In this document: positions 10,842-21,663 of the stretch, piece by piece
Layout of the letters: each line of letters opens with the position of its first letter
Position numbering within the stretch: the stretch's first letter is position 1
Origin: Ichthyophis bannanicus
Taxonomy: Eukaryota > Chordata > Amphibia > Gymnophiona > Ichthyophiidae
Assembly (NCBI GenBank): GCA_033557465.1
Contig: CM066033.1
Coordinates: 709,313,637-709,377,636 of the forward strand
Direction of reading: 5' to 3'
DNA length: 64,000 bases
The notes under the pieces: generated by a model
What the model was told of the DNA's origin: nothing
Seen by the model: the letters and a program-made list of their open reading frames with translations, nothing else
The model's database searches: none
Translations under genes and position numbers: made by a program

Positions 10842-12300
10842 TATTGCTTTATTTCCTTTGTCCGATTGTTAAGAATGTTACATCTTATGTGCAGGATACA
10901 GAACACTCCATATGTGTATTGCATGATTGTGAGACCTAAAGAGTATCTTTCCTACTATTGATGGACTTCTGCACTTTACACAAATATTCCTCAAGATAAG
11001 GCTTTGGATATTATTTTAAGTACACTTAGTACTCTTGAGCATGCCCGCAGATTCCAGTGGAATTCTTTGATAAGCTGGCTAATCTGGTTTTTACCCAAAC
11101 CTATTTTTGGTATGATGGAGTTTTTTTTTTTTTTTTTACCAACAGTGCCATGGAGTGACAATGGGTGCTATGGTAAGCCCCATCGGTTGTTTCGTTCTCT
11201 GTTTCTCCATTTGAGAAGTATATTTTTGAGTTCACATACTTTTCTTCTATCGCATTATGGAAATGTTATTTAGATGATGACTCTGTCCTATGGACTGGTT
11301 CTGAGGATGATTTGTTGCAGTTCGGCCGATGGCTGAATACGCTGGATAACAATCTACAGTTTATAACACAATATCATCCGGTAACTGAATTTGTGTGTTG
11401 TTGGTTGAGAAGGTAGATGATGGTTTTCAAACTCAGATTTATTGGAAGACAGTGGACCGGAACAACTATTTACGGTTTGACAGTTTCCACCCATATGCTT
11501 TAAAATCTAGTTTATCAGTTAGCCAATTCCAGCAGACTAGATGAATCAGGTCTTTTGTTCCAAAAGTTAGTCAATAAGGGTTATCCCACCAGATTGCGTC
11601 CCGAGGCTACCGGCAAGTTAAATATGTCCACCAGGATCTTTTATTGCAACATAAATAGCAGCAACAAGATGACCAACTGACATGCATTTTGCCTTTCTCC
11701 ACTGCTTCTTGTCATATCATCAGATCTATGTGGAAGCACTGGGCTAGTCTAAGTCTACATCTTACTCTTGCTGAATTTCCACAAATTGCACATAAATGAG
11801 GGAGAAATCTGTGGGAGATGGTCACCATATTTTTCCCCCTGACTGTTGAGAGCCCACCTGCTCAAGGCCATTTTGCTTGTAGGCATTGCTATTGGTGTCA
11901 ATATGCATTGACCTGAGGATAATGGACTCATACCAATGGGAAGCTTTATGAGAATCAGAGTTTTACCAACTGTGACATCACATGGGTAGTATATATGATC
12001 ATGTACCCTTGTTCGCTGGTGTATATTGGATGCACTAAAAGGAAAGTTTATTTGAGTCTTAATGAACATAAAAGTCGGATTGCGAATAAAGTAGAGTCAG
12101 CCCCTCTGGTGGAACACTGGATCTAACATAATCATGCAATTACAGATATCTGATGGTGTGTACTTGACCAGCAGTTGTGATTCTGGCAAGGTGGTAATTA
12201 TGAACAGAGACTGAATGTTAAGGATCACTTGTGGATTTTCCGATTGAAGTCTATGGAGCCTAATGGGCTGAATCAAGCAATTGTTTGGACGACTTTAATC
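10842..12300 (+). mobile_element. Penelope-like element, 3' half with GIY-YIG remnant
   Basis: Continuation of 1180-1616. Plus-strand frames give ALYTNIPQDKALDII (about 10975), matching the 'LYTNIP' RT motif, and CYLDDDSVLWTGSEDDLLQF (about 11265-11325), the Penelope RT active-site block. Further on, CSLVYIGCTKRKVYLSLNEH (about 12010-12070) matches the GIY-YIG endonuclease domain typical of Penelope-like elements, followed by HNHAI. A T-tract near 11120, stops and frame changes show decay. RT plus GIY-YIG in this order is diagnostic of the class. Confidence 0.78.
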
Positions 12301-12924
12301 TAAGCCCACTGAATGACATATAATTTGTTGTGCAGTGTGCAAATGGTTGTCAGCTGCACACGACTGAACATGGCCAACCTTTTATTCTGTGGAGATACTT
12401 CTATTGTGGAGCAAGCCATTTGCCAGATACATCCATCTACAGTTGTTTAAAGTTTGAATGTAAATGGATCTACTGTCTACAAGTTTTGTGAAACCCTGAT
12501 GGCAAGTACATTTTTCTAAACACAATATTGCGCCGGATTTTTCTGAATGAACTCTGTTTGAATGAAACTGCAGTTTGGATGTCATTAGTATAATTTAAAA
12601 AAAACATTCAAAAATATATAAAAAGTTACAAATAGACTTCAGCTCTGGGTGATGGAGCTTATGATGGACCAATGACGACATGAGCAATCCTGGTTTTGTA
12701 GCCTTGTTTCTTTTGGCTCTACTGCTGGAAGCAATATAAGCTATATATACTTGAGGCCCATTTTTATATATTAAAAAAATTTGGTGACATTTTTATTTAA
12801 GAGGTTTGTTGAACTTATTGTACTAGAACTATTGAGACCCTTTTTTTTTTTTTTTTTTTTTTAATAAACATCCTGATTAATCAGATCCTTATGTTACAAA
12901 TCTCAGACAGAAAACAAAGGTGAC
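12301..12924. other. Non-coding stretch, probable Penelope 3' tail
   Basis: AT-rich with a 22-bp T tract near 12840-12862. No ORF or recognisable repeat. Probably the 3' region of the Penelope-like element plus flanking DNA. Confidence 0.4.
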
Positions 12925-13039
12925 ATTTTACTTACCAGCTAATGTCCTTTACTGGAGTCTTGCTAGACCAACCCAGACAAGTAAGTTCTGTTCCCTTGCC
13001 AGAAGAGGTAGAGACAGAACAAAGTAGCAATTTCTAGAG

Positions 13040-13228
13040 CAGGGATGACAAACTCCAGTCCTGGAGTGCCACAATCCAGCCTGGTTTTCAGGAATTTCCT
13101 AATGAATATTTATGATATATATTTGCATACAATGGGTGTAAGCAAATATATCTCATGAATATTCATTAGGCGCACACTAAAAACCAGGCTGGATCGTGGC
13201 ACTCCAGAACTGGAGTTCGCCATCCCTG
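13040..13228. mobile_element. hAT-type palindromic MITE with 8-bp TSD
   Basis: A 189-bp element starting CAGGGATG and ending CATCCCTG. It is flanked by perfect 8-bp direct repeats TTCTAGAG (13032-13039 and 13229-13236), the duplication size of hAT transposases. Almost the whole element folds back on itself (ACTCCAGTCCTGGAGTGCCAC at one end pairs with GTGGCACTCCAGAACTGG at the other; CCTAATGAATAT occurs in both arms). No ORF, so non-autonomous. It lies between the left tip and ICR of element B. Confidence 0.88.
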
Positions 13229-13379
13229 TTCTAGAGACATCACTGCTACTTGAGCTAGTGCAGCTAGGGGCATACTTCAGTCCTAATACTCAAGTACATA
13301 GTAAAGAACCTGACGGCACACAATCTCATTGAAGGCAACAAAATAACTATGTACAGATCAGTCAACCACAAGGGGCAGA

Positions 13380-13490
13380 TCCTGGACTGGTCTAGCAGGA
13401 CGCCACTAAAGGACATTATTTGGTAAATAAAAATGTCATTTTCCAGATCATCCTGCTAAGACCAGTACAGACAAGCGTGAAGTGCTAAAG
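13380..13490. repeat. B internal complementary region
   Basis: Complements the left tip (12930-12985) and predicts a right tip ending GGATGATCTGGAA. That predicted end is found as a solo remnant at 52494-52592, not at the right edge of B itself. The GTAAAT...TTTTCCAG pattern lies at 13434-13457. Confidence 0.7.
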
Positions 13491-14500
13491 CTACGAATCC
13501 ACCGGGTGGGAAAAAAACATGGCTGCTTGCAAAATCTCTGCACCAAAGGTCCTGTCTGCCCTGGTGTGGATGACCAAGTGGTAATGCTTGACAAAGATCT
13601 AAAGTGATGACAAAGTTACAGCCCAACAAATATCAGTAGGGGCAATCAAACTGCGCTTTATCCAGGACAAGGCCTGAGCCCACGTTGATTGCACCTTCAG
13701 CTGTAGGGGTATTATGATTCCACAAAGGACAGGCTGAGGACACCGCCTCCTTTACCCAACAGGCAAGGTAGCTTTAAAAGCTATTGCACCTTCACATAGG
13801 CCAGCAAATAGCACAAATCTATCCACCTTTCAGAACAAATTTAGTGACCTTCCGATACCTGAGAAGCATCCTGAGAAAAGCAAATGAAGCTACTTGTCCT
13901 TCCCTCTACACTGCTGTGCTGAAAAGGAAGGAAGGAAGGCAGACTACCTGACTGATATGAAAGACAAAAACCACTTTAGCAAGAAGAAAGGGACCAGATG
14001 AACAGACATGGCTACCTCCAAGGAGGAGATGCAAGGATCTCTACATGAAAGGGCCTGCAACTCTGAAATGCAATGCACTGAACCGAACAGCTGGTGACCA
14101 AAACGACAGCCTTAAGAGTAGCCCATTTCAAAGGCTTGAAGGGAGAAGACAACAGGGTCCAAAGAATGAGACTCAAATACCATGGTAGAACATTGTAAAT
14201 GATGCACTCCCCTAAGAAAGCAGACCACATCCAGGCACAAAGTCAGGGAACCACCGGCTACTGGCCCATGAAAATATGACAAGGTTGCCACCTGTACCCT
14301 TCAAGGAACTGAGGGACAGACACTTCTCAAAGCTGTCTTGTAAGAAGGAGAGCAGGGAAGGTAAATCTGTTTTCCCTGGGGCTAATTGGTGCTTCCGACA
14401 GAAGCCCTCAAAGAAACACAACACTTGCACATAGGAAACATAAGTAGAGCCGTACCGCACCCTCAAGAGTAGAAACTACTGCTGTAGCCCTTAAAAGCTA
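13490..14500 (-). pseudogene. B tyrosine recombinase remnant
   Basis: Two decayed minus-strand blocks. 14212-14466 gives SYVQVLCFFEGFC and LLSFLQDSFEKCLSLSSLKG, resembling the YR core-binding domain ('Y...W..FE.FC....FLQ.G.E.GLS.SSL'). 14012-14230 gives SPFKPLKWATLKAVVLVTS, matching the 'PFEPL...SLK...LVAITSARR' block, but the catalytic Arg pair is lost (TSCSVQC). The C-terminal catalytic half between 13490 and 14000 is not readable. Dead. Confidence 0.5.
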
Positions 14501-16230
14501 ATCACCACCTCTCAATGACCAAGTCATAAGCAAGAAGGGAGCCAGGTCATCCATTAGGATAGACCATGGCACAACAGGCCCCAGACCCAAGGAAGAGACA
14601 GTGATAGAGACTCCAGAAGCCACATCAGATCTACAAACCAAGGCCTCTGCAGCCAATCTGGCACCATGATGACATCCCATCTAGCGAATCACTCAACCTA
14701 TAAGAGGCCACTGTGGAAACATGTACAAAAGAGAAGCATCAACACCCTCAGAACCCAACTCCTTGCAGTGATTGAAGAACCTTTCCATTTTAACACTGTA
14801 TTGGGTCACTATCAGATCCATTCAAGGACTGCCCCACAGTTCAGGATCAGCTGGAATGCAGATGGGGCTAGCCCCCACTTCTTTGGATCCGGGGTGTGGT
14901 GACTGAGAAAATCTACCTCTAAATTATACACTCCCACAATGTGGTGTGCAGAGTGCTAGCAGATTCCACTTTGCCCAAGGAAACAAGAGGGCCATTTCCA
15001 GGGCTACTCCCACACATTTGGTGTTGCTGTGGTTATTGACATATGCCACTGCCGTGGCTCTGTCTAAAACAACCTAGAACACTCGGCCTTGACCAGGTGG
15101 CAAAGGTGCCAGAGGGCCAAAGTGGCATGCTTTTCAGACGATGGGTCATTGCAATGTGTGTCTGGATCAATGGCCCAGAACTGTCTCCAGCAATGAGCCC
15201 CTCCCGGACAAACAGGTTGGCATCTTATGCCATGAGCCTCTGAAAATCATGCAGTGGCATGTCCTTGCCCAGAATGATGAGGGAGACTACCAAAGCAGGC
15301 TGGAAATAGCACATGGCAGGAGGAGGAGCCTCATCTGTGAGCAAGGCAACTAACACAACTGAAGAGCTCTTTGGAGGGGCCTCATATAAGCCCCTGCACA
15401 AGAGATTAACTCCCAAGTGACCACCGAGCCCAGCAGTTGAAGATACTTCCAGACCCTGGGAGCTCACTGCCACTGGAAAGCCGCCAACTGCGCAAGAAAC
15501 TTGGTTATTCTCTAAGGAGTCAAGGCGACTTTGCTGGCATGGCTGTTGGAAAGGGCCCAAAGATACGCCAATGACTGAGAGAATCCCAGATGACTCTTCT
15601 TTTGATCAACTATCCATTCAAAGCTTCCCAGAAATTGAAACACTCATTCTGTCACCTGGACTGCTTCAGACTGAGATCTGGCCTGAACAAGCCAGTCATC
15701 AAGATAAGGGTGCATGCCCATGCCCTCGCACTGTAGAGCCACGGCAATGATCACAATGATCGTGGAGAAGGTTCTTGGGGCTGTGGCAAGATCAAAGGGC
15801 AATGCACAGAACTCAAAGTGATCGCCCAGAATGGCAATGTGCAGAAACCTTTGCTGGTCCTCCCAAATGAGAATATATGTTTCTACCAGATCCAAAGAGG
15901 TGAGTGACTCCCTACTGCATCTCCATCCAGAATTGAAATACCCTTAGGCAATCCAACTACTTTTCAGATAGAGGATGAGCATTCAGGAACCATCCTTCTT
16001 GGGCACGATAAAGTAGATGGTGCTTCTTCCACTACCTCTTTGGGAAGGGGGTGGGCAGCTACAATGGCCTTGAGGTATCACAGCCTCACCAGAGTGGCAG
16101 GAAGAGATCAAGAAGGCATCTAAAATGGGCTCCTTGCACTTCAGGACATTAACCATATTGAATAATGTCAAGCATCCAAGGCTGGTGGTAACCCAGGCCC
16201 ATTTCTGGTGGAAAAGACAGATGGCCACCC
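14500..16230 (-). pseudogene. B RT-RNase H remnant
   Basis: The clearest part is 15644-15895 (minus), with DLVETYILIW, LPFDLATAPRTFS and MHPYLDDWLVQARSQSE. These are RT motif A (degenerate), the LPFGL...PR..T block and the YLDD active site. Upstream, 15983-16228 ends IYFIVPKKDGS, the RT fingers. The RNase H part (14500-15640) is too decayed to place residues. Stops and shifts throughout. Confidence 0.6.
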
Positions 16231-16249
16231 ACTAGAGGAACCTCAGAAT

Positions 16250-16880
16250 GGCCACTCTGCCCCTCATTTTGATGGATGGAAGGGGTTGAACCTCAAGGAG
16301 AAAGAATCATTGGACATGGGGGCTCCACAAAAAGGCTGAGGCCTGGTCTGAGAACCGGGAAAGGATAAGACAGACTTCCCTGACTGATACTGCCTGGAGT
16401 CCCGAAAATCCCAAAAGTCCTGGATCTGGGGTGAGAGAACCTCGAAGAGGAGAATTAGACAAAGACAGTGCCTGTCTCCATCTCCTCCCTGGGCCTTAGA
16501 CACCACTAAGCCCTTCATAAGCTTTTCAACATACTTGCAAAACAAAAGCTTTCCCGAAAGATGAGCTTGGACAGATGAGACTTAGAAGCCATATCCACTG
16601 CCCAATGTTGTCCAATGTCAGAGCCAAAACCACCTCTGTGGCGACTGCAATGTCTTTAGCTGTTAGCTGGACCAAATCATATATAGCATCAGCCAGGTAA
16701 AGCCACTGTCAACTCCACCTGAGCTGAAGCCTCATCCTCCGGAAGAAACTCTACCCATGGGAAAAGGGCTTGAGCAGGCAAGCCTCTGCAAATTACTGTC
16801 TGAAGGATAAGGGCAGAGGCCGAAAATCCAGTCCAGCAATGCTTCCATCTTGCGACCCACATGGTCTCTAAGGGTGGGAA
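16250..16880 (-). pseudogene. B Gag remnant
   Basis: Position 5' of the RT and a block reading ...YDLVQLTAKDIAVATEVVLAL... (about 16620-16690) recall the Gag C-terminal domain of other DIRS elements here ('FMSRAAYDGFEASARVAAAGI'). No continuous frame. Weak identification, based mainly on order. Confidence 0.35.
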
Positions 16881-16990
16881 AGGGACCATGTATACGTGGT
16901 GTATCTGCACGGGCTCCATCGGCAGCACCACCACCTATATGCGAGAACTGACTTCCTGCTTGTTCCCGGAGAAAGCGCAGTTATTTGTCC

Positions 16991-17625
16991 AGATCATGTT
17001 GAGAAAGAGCATACAGTTTGCTCATAACTGCTGTGCCCTTCACTGGAGAATTTGGCAAGTCTCACTCCGCAGATACTATGCTCAGGGACCTGTGGAAACG
17101 GAAAGGCGATTTTATGAACCCCCTGCACAAAGAATGCTGTGTCTCTGTAGCGCTTCATTGCCAGTGGAAACATCTGAAGTCTGCAGCGAAGGGGCTATCT
17201 GAGAAATGAAGGCTGACAACTCATTTTTCCTAAATAGATGGATGATGCAGGCGTCTTTTCTGCTCCTTCAACTCAGGGTCCTCTCCCAAGCTGACTTCAA
17301 ACTACTCATGAGATATGAAGAAGTGAGAATTTCTGGATGCATCTCTCTGACAAGGTTGTTTCCTAGGAACAACTGGGGTCTGGATTCAGCTGCCCATCTC
17401 CTGAACATGACTGCCATTGCTCTGCCAGACAGACCAGGCTTGCTGGAAGAAGTCATCTGATAAAGCAGGTTCTGAACTTGAAATAGTTGAGCCCTTGGCA
17501 GCTGGTAACGGCTTCTCAATTCCCAAACCTGTTTGGGGGGGGGGGAGGGAGAAGTGGGAGGATCACTCAGGAATTGCTGAGGTCTCTTCCAAAACCAGAT
17601 CTGTTGAGCTTTGATTTGTGGGCAC
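16991..17625. other. Unclassified sequence between B and the CR1-like LINE
   Basis: No match I recognise. A minus-strand frame of 120 codons (17268-17630) is Pro/Ser/Gln rich with no motif. A G-run of about 10 lies near 17527. Possibly residue of an older repeat. Confidence 0.3.
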
Positions 17626-17806
17626 CACAAATTGGTTGACTGACAGATGACAGAAGGTGACGGTAAACGGAACTCACTCAGATGAAAGGAAAGTAATTAA
17701 CGGTATACCCCAGGGTTTGGTCCTGGGACCGGTACTGTTCAATATATTCATGAGTGATATTGCCAAAGGGCTGAATTGAAAAGTCTGTCTTGCAGATGAC
17801 ACAAAA
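17626..17806 (+). mobile_element. CR1-like LINE, piece 1 of 5 (RT palm)
   Basis: Plus-strand translation gives QKVTVNGTHSDERKVINGIP, then QGLVLGPVLFNIFMSDIAKG and ADDTK. This is the IPQGSVLGP...NDI...ADD RT block of CR1/L2-class LINEs. 5'-truncated at about 17626, as is usual for LINEs. The frame is cut right after ADDTK by element C and resumes at 25705. Confidence 0.85.
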
Positions 17807-18010
17807 GTGTAGTTACTCACCTGTAAAAGGTGATCTCCAGGAACAGAAGGCATTTAGTCTTCACATATGGGTAACGTTGGTATCGAAGGAGCCCGCGCAG
17901 GAACACTCCCCAGCATCCAATAGGAAAGCTTTTGGGAGCATCCCACTGTGCCTGCTTAGCTGTCTTCCCGCCTTTCCAGCCCTCCCTCCTCAGTTGAGTT
18001 TGTAGCTGAG
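17807..18010. repeat. C 3' TIR
   Basis: Begins GTAGTTACTCACCTG and includes GATCTCCAGGAACAG, the decayed dyad around 17874, CCAATAGGAAAGC and TTCCCGCCTTTCC. Its partner is the split right TIR at about 24560-24588 plus 25571-25704. Confidence 0.8.
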
Positions 18011-18064
18011 ATAAAAGGAGAGAAGGAGAAGAAAAGAAGAAGACTGCCTACAACTTCTAGGGGA

Positions 18065-18175
18065 AGAGAGTGGGTTGTGAAGACTAAATTCCTGCTGTTC
18101 CCGGAGATCACCTGTTGCAGGTGAGTAACTACGCTATCTCCAAGAAAAGCAGGAATGTAGTCTTCACATATGGGG
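18065..18175. repeat. C internal complementary region
   Basis: Reverse complement of the left tip joined to that of the right tip; the joint is near 18133. It contains GTGAGTAACTACGC then TATCTCCAAG (18121-18144). The acceptor-like CAG seen in other copies is mutated to AAG. Confidence 0.8.
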
Positions 18176-18285
18176 CTCCCTAGCTCTAAGATGTCAGAGA
18201 GATGACCTGAGGGTGAGCTGTGGTAGGTCATGTATCCTCCAAAGATGTCTGGTATCGAAACCTGGGATGGAGGGTAGGAGTTGAT

Positions 18286-19334
18286 CTAAGTCTGAAAGAG
18301 ATGCTGGAGAACAGCTTCGCAAAACAAGGCATCCGGGCAGGAGTCCTTGTCTAGGCAATAGTGAGCAGCAAAAATGTAGACAGAAGACCATGTTGCTGCT
18401 ATGCATATCTCATCAATCGCTACAGAGCGTAGATTTGCCATGGAGGCAGCCATGGCGCGAACAGTATTTGCCTTGACGTGATCCAAGAGAGAGAGAGAGA
18501 GAGACTTGCACTTTCATAAGCAAAGGAAATGCAGTCCGCAATCCACCTGGAGAAAGTTCGCTTAGATACTGGCAAGCCCAGGTGACTGGAGTCAAAGGCG
18601 ATGAAAAGTTGGGAAGCTTTTCGGTGCTCTCGAGTTCCTTGGAGATAGAAAGGCAAGGTATGTTTGCAATCCAGAGTGTGAAGGGTTGCCTCTGCCCTAG
18701 AGGAATAAGGTCTAGGGAAAAAGACAGGAAGGTAGACTGACTGGTTTAAATAGAAGGGCGCGACCACCTTTGGCATAAAGTGAGGATGATTCCTATGGAT
18801 TACCTTATGGTGGAATCGTATATAAGAAGGGTCAGCCACCAAGGCCTGGAGCTCACTAATGCATCTCGCTGAAGTGAGAGCAATAAGGAAGGTGAGAAAC
18901 TTCATAGAGGTAGTGGCCAGAAGTTCAAAGGGCGGCTTGAGAAGCTGTCCTAGAACAACATTGAGATCCCATGCAACTGGAGGGGGCTTAATGGGAGGTT
19001 TGGTTAATAGAAGACCCCTCATGAAGCGTGCTACAAGCGGCTGAGAAGAGATGGGTTGACCATCTAAGGGCATGTGGGAGGCCGCAATTGCACTGAGGTG
19101 TACTCTTACCGAATTGGTCTTAAGTCCCGAAGAAAACAGGTGGAGAAGATACTCAAGTAATGCATACACCGGAGCTGAGGAGGGGTTAAGTGCCCTCTGC
19201 GAACACCAGAGAAAGGATCTACGCCATTTGAAGGTGTAGGAATGCCTGGTGGAAGGCTTCCTGGAAGCTAAAAGAATATCCTTAACCTCTTGAGAGAGGT
19301 TAATTTCCTGGAAGGCTATGCCTTCAGCAGCCAT
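18286..19334 (-). pseudogene. C tyrosine recombinase (frameshifted, His lost)
   Basis: The frame 18420-19334 encodes the YR core-binding and early catalytic parts: DILLASRKPSTRHSYTFKWR, LKTNSVRVHLSAIAASH, PPFELLATTSMKF and TSARCISELQALV (first catalytic Arg retained). Then come the linker and DCKHTLPFYLQGT up to SKRTFSRWIADC. An (AG)n run at about 18489-18506 throws the frame. The C-terminus continues in another frame (18286-18486) with VKANTVRAMAAS, WSS and AHYCLDKDS. The HxxR His is replaced by Asn. The nucleophile Tyr remains. Dead by frameshift and by loss of the His. Confidence 0.82.
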
Positions 19335-19385
19335 GTTGTAAGTTGGAGGGACTGCAGATTGGGATGGAGCAGCGTCCCCTCCTCC

Positions 19386-20408
19386 TCAGAGAGAAGATTC
19401 GGAGCAGACCCCAGATCTATGGTTTGAGCCAGAGACAGACGTAGAAGGAGAGGATACCACGGTTGTCATGGCCAGTGTGGGGCTATGAGTATCACGTAGC
19501 CCCTGTCTCTCTGGAGTTTGAAAAGTGTCTTGAGAATGAGGGGAATGGGAGGGAAGGCATATAGGAAGCCCTGACCCCAGCGGAGGTGAAAAGCATACAC
19601 CTGCTGGCTGTCCAGTGCAGGAGTCCTGGAGCAGAAGTGAGGAATCTTGGCATTCTGTGGACTTCAAACAGGTCTACCTCTGGGGTTCCCCAGATCTGAA
19701 AGATGTGAGCGACCTTGCCTGCATGGAGAGATCACTCGTAGGGTAGAAGGACTTGTTTGTCCAACAAGACACTGTGCATGCCCGGAAGATACACTGCAAG
19801 TAGGTGAAAGAGATGCTGTATGGCAAAGGCCACAGATGCAGGGCCTCGCTGCAGAGGGTCCAAAGAGCCTGTTCCGCCCTGCCTGTTCAAGTAGAACATG
19901 GCTACTTGATTGTCCGTCTGGATTAGAACTGTGAGGAATCAAAGATGGTCCTGGAACACAGAGCATTGTGAATGGCTCTGAGCTCCAGCAAATTTATGTG
20001 GAGTTGTGATTCCTGATGAAACCAAAGCCCCTGAGTGGAGAGATTGTCCAGATGAGACCCCCAGCCCAATTTGGACTCATCCGTCGACTGGATACATTGA
20101 TGTGCTGGGATCTGAAAAGGTGACCCTACCAGAAGGTTTTCTGGGGATCGCCACCACTGGAGACATGAAATTAGATGGGTAGAGACCATTATTTTGTCTC
20201 ACAGGCGACCGGTTGCCTGAAACCACTGGGAAGTCAGTGTCCATTGAGCTGTGCGCATATGTAGACGAGCATATGGGACCAACATGCACTGTTGATGCCA
20301 TATGACCCAAAGGTTTCAGCAGATCTCAAGCAGTGAGAAACCTCTTGAGGCTTGCTTGAGCTGCTGAGTTGTGCGCAGCGGATTTGAGGCAGAAATGCCT
20401 TTGATTGC
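19386..20408 (-). pseudogene. C RNase H and RT thumb (3' part, broken)
   Basis: Minus-strand fragments: GHMASTVHVGPICSSTYAHS (about 20250-20310, the RT-RNase H linker), STDESKLGWGSHLDN (RNase H start, Asp altered in context), LLELRAIHNAL, and the later LFDSSQF and VGQTSPSTL decayed tether. Several frames are needed. The RT palm lies across the palindromic insertion at 21664-22577. Not functional. Confidence 0.65.
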
Positions 20409-20423
20409 TGAGTGTCTAAGAGA
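20409..20423. repeat. Target-site duplication, left copy (15 bp)
   Basis: TGAGTGTCTAAGAGA, repeated exactly at 21664-21678, brackets the palindromic insertion. Aligning the DIRS C body with the corresponding stretch of element H shows only one copy belongs to the DIRS sequence. Confidence 0.85.
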
Positions 20424-21663
20424 CTGAAAGTATTTGGTCTGTTTACAGAGGGTAGTTATAGAACAACTATATTATATAGGGTATCCCTCTAATGAAATTA
20501 ATCAAAGCCAGTGTAGCAGAATCCACAAGGTGCAATTAGAAACCTCTTATTAATATGCCAATTATTATTTAACCACTGGTCTCAGCCTATAGCGTGCACT
20601 GCTCAGGATACATATCGCAAGAGCTACGTGCTACAATAACATCAATGACCAGGTATAATTTTTAGAGTGTGGCTTAGGAAGTGTCATGTACCAAATTTTG
20701 GGATTCTCAAAGAAAACCAGACTTATCTTAAATATTGATCCAGTTTCAGTTTTTGCCAATATTGCAGTTGCCCCAACGCCACCACTTCGGTATCCGATGC
20801 ACGTTTCGTTGCTTCTTCAGGGGGCTTGCAAACAAAAATTGGCTCTGCATACAGAGGAAAATGCAGCAATTACTAAACAGATATATTTACTTTATAAGAG
20901 TAAAGATAGGAGATAAAAAATCAAACCTGAACTGGGATATCTCTGATTCAGGCTTGTGCGGGTAACAGTATACTTGATACGGCTGCCTAGCCCTCTCAAA
21001 AGACGCCGCGCATGCGAGTTGGGGGAATGCTCAAAAGGATTTAAATACTAGTAGCAAAGATCCTTTGCTACTAGTATTTAAATCCTTTTGAGCATTCCCC
21101 CAACTCGCATGCGCGGCGTCTTTTGAGAGGGCTAGGCAGCCGTATCAAGTATACTGTTACCCGCACAAGCCTGAATCAGAGATATCCCAGTTCAGGTTTG
21201 ATTTTTTATCTCCTATCTTTACTCTTATAAAGTAAATATATCTGTTTAGTAATTGCTGCATTTTCCTCTGTATGCAGAGCCAATTTTTGTTTGCAAGCCC
21301 CCTGAAGAAGCAACGAAACGTGCATCGGATACCGAAGTGGTGGCGTTGGGGCAACTGCAATATTGGCAAAAACTGAAACTGGATCAATATTTAAGATAAG
21401 TCTGGTTTTCTTTGAGAATCCCAAAATTTGGTACATGACACTTCCTAAGCCACACTCTAAAAATTATACCTGGTCATTGATGTTATTGTAGCACGTAGCT
21501 CTTGCGATATGTATCCTGAGCAGTGCACGCTATAGGCTGAGACCAGTGGTTAAATAATAATTGGCATATTAATAAGAGGTTTCTAATTGCACCTTGTGGA
21601 TTCTGCTACACTGGCTTTGATTAATTTCATTAGAGGGATACCCTATATAATATAGTTGTTCTA
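20424..21663. mobile_element. 1.24-kb palindromic insertion, probable inverted Penelope-like LTR pair
   Basis: Arms of about 602 bp (20458-21059 and 21063-21664) are inverted copies around a 3-base spacer ATC at 21060-21062; I found no mismatch where I compared them. The unit carries a one-sided 34-bp extension (20424-20457) and is flanked by a 15-bp duplication. Inverted terminal units, a short one-sided extension of about this size and a variable TSD are traits I recall for Penelope-like elements. Each arm also carries a hammerhead-like CUGAAGA...GAAA core. No RT is encoded; the 76-codon frames in the arms are mirror images and unlikely to be genes. A fold-back DNA transposon is the alternative. 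Confidence 0.6.
21290..21360 (+). ncRNA. Hammerhead-ribozyme-like fold (candidate)
   Basis: Core CTGAAGA (21302-21308, fits CUGANGA) and GAAA (21315-21318). Stem I pairs GCCCC (21297-21301) with GGGGC (21348-21352), and further out TTGCA with TGCAA. Stem III pairs ACG with CGT and has an inner TCGG/CCGA hairpin. The predicted cleavage site is after GTT at 21347. Stem II between the core halves (AGCAAC) barely pairs, so activity is doubtful. A mirror copy lies on the minus strand of the left arm (about 20762-20832). Confidence 0.4.

Larger units (their letters stand above)
12925..16990 (-). mobile_element. DIRS element B (old; chimeric right end)
   Basis: The left end (TTTTACTTACCAGC...) and an ICR at about 13380-13490 (GGTCTAGCAGG, then GTAAATAAAAATGTC, then TTTTCCAGATCATCC) define a DIRS family different from A. 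Decayed YR, RT and gag follow in the expected minus-strand order. The right end does not match the ICR prediction (a tip ending GGATGATCTGGAA). Instead the last 110 bp (about 16880-16990) are an A/C-type 5' TIR with GGGCTCCATCGG, CTGACTTCCTGC and TTGTTCCCGGAGAAA. So the B body is fused to another family's end. Confidence 0.65.

Noticed and set aside
20686..21436. Pair of identical 76-codon ORFs on opposite strands
   Set aside because: They are the two arms of the palindrome. No motif, and the reading frames follow from the arm sequence.
20424..21663. Palindrome as a sequencing or assembly artefact
   Set aside because: A missed-adapter artefact would mirror the flanks as well. Here the mirror stops sharply and is bracketed by a 15-bp target duplication plus a one-sided tail. 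Not fully excluded without reads.
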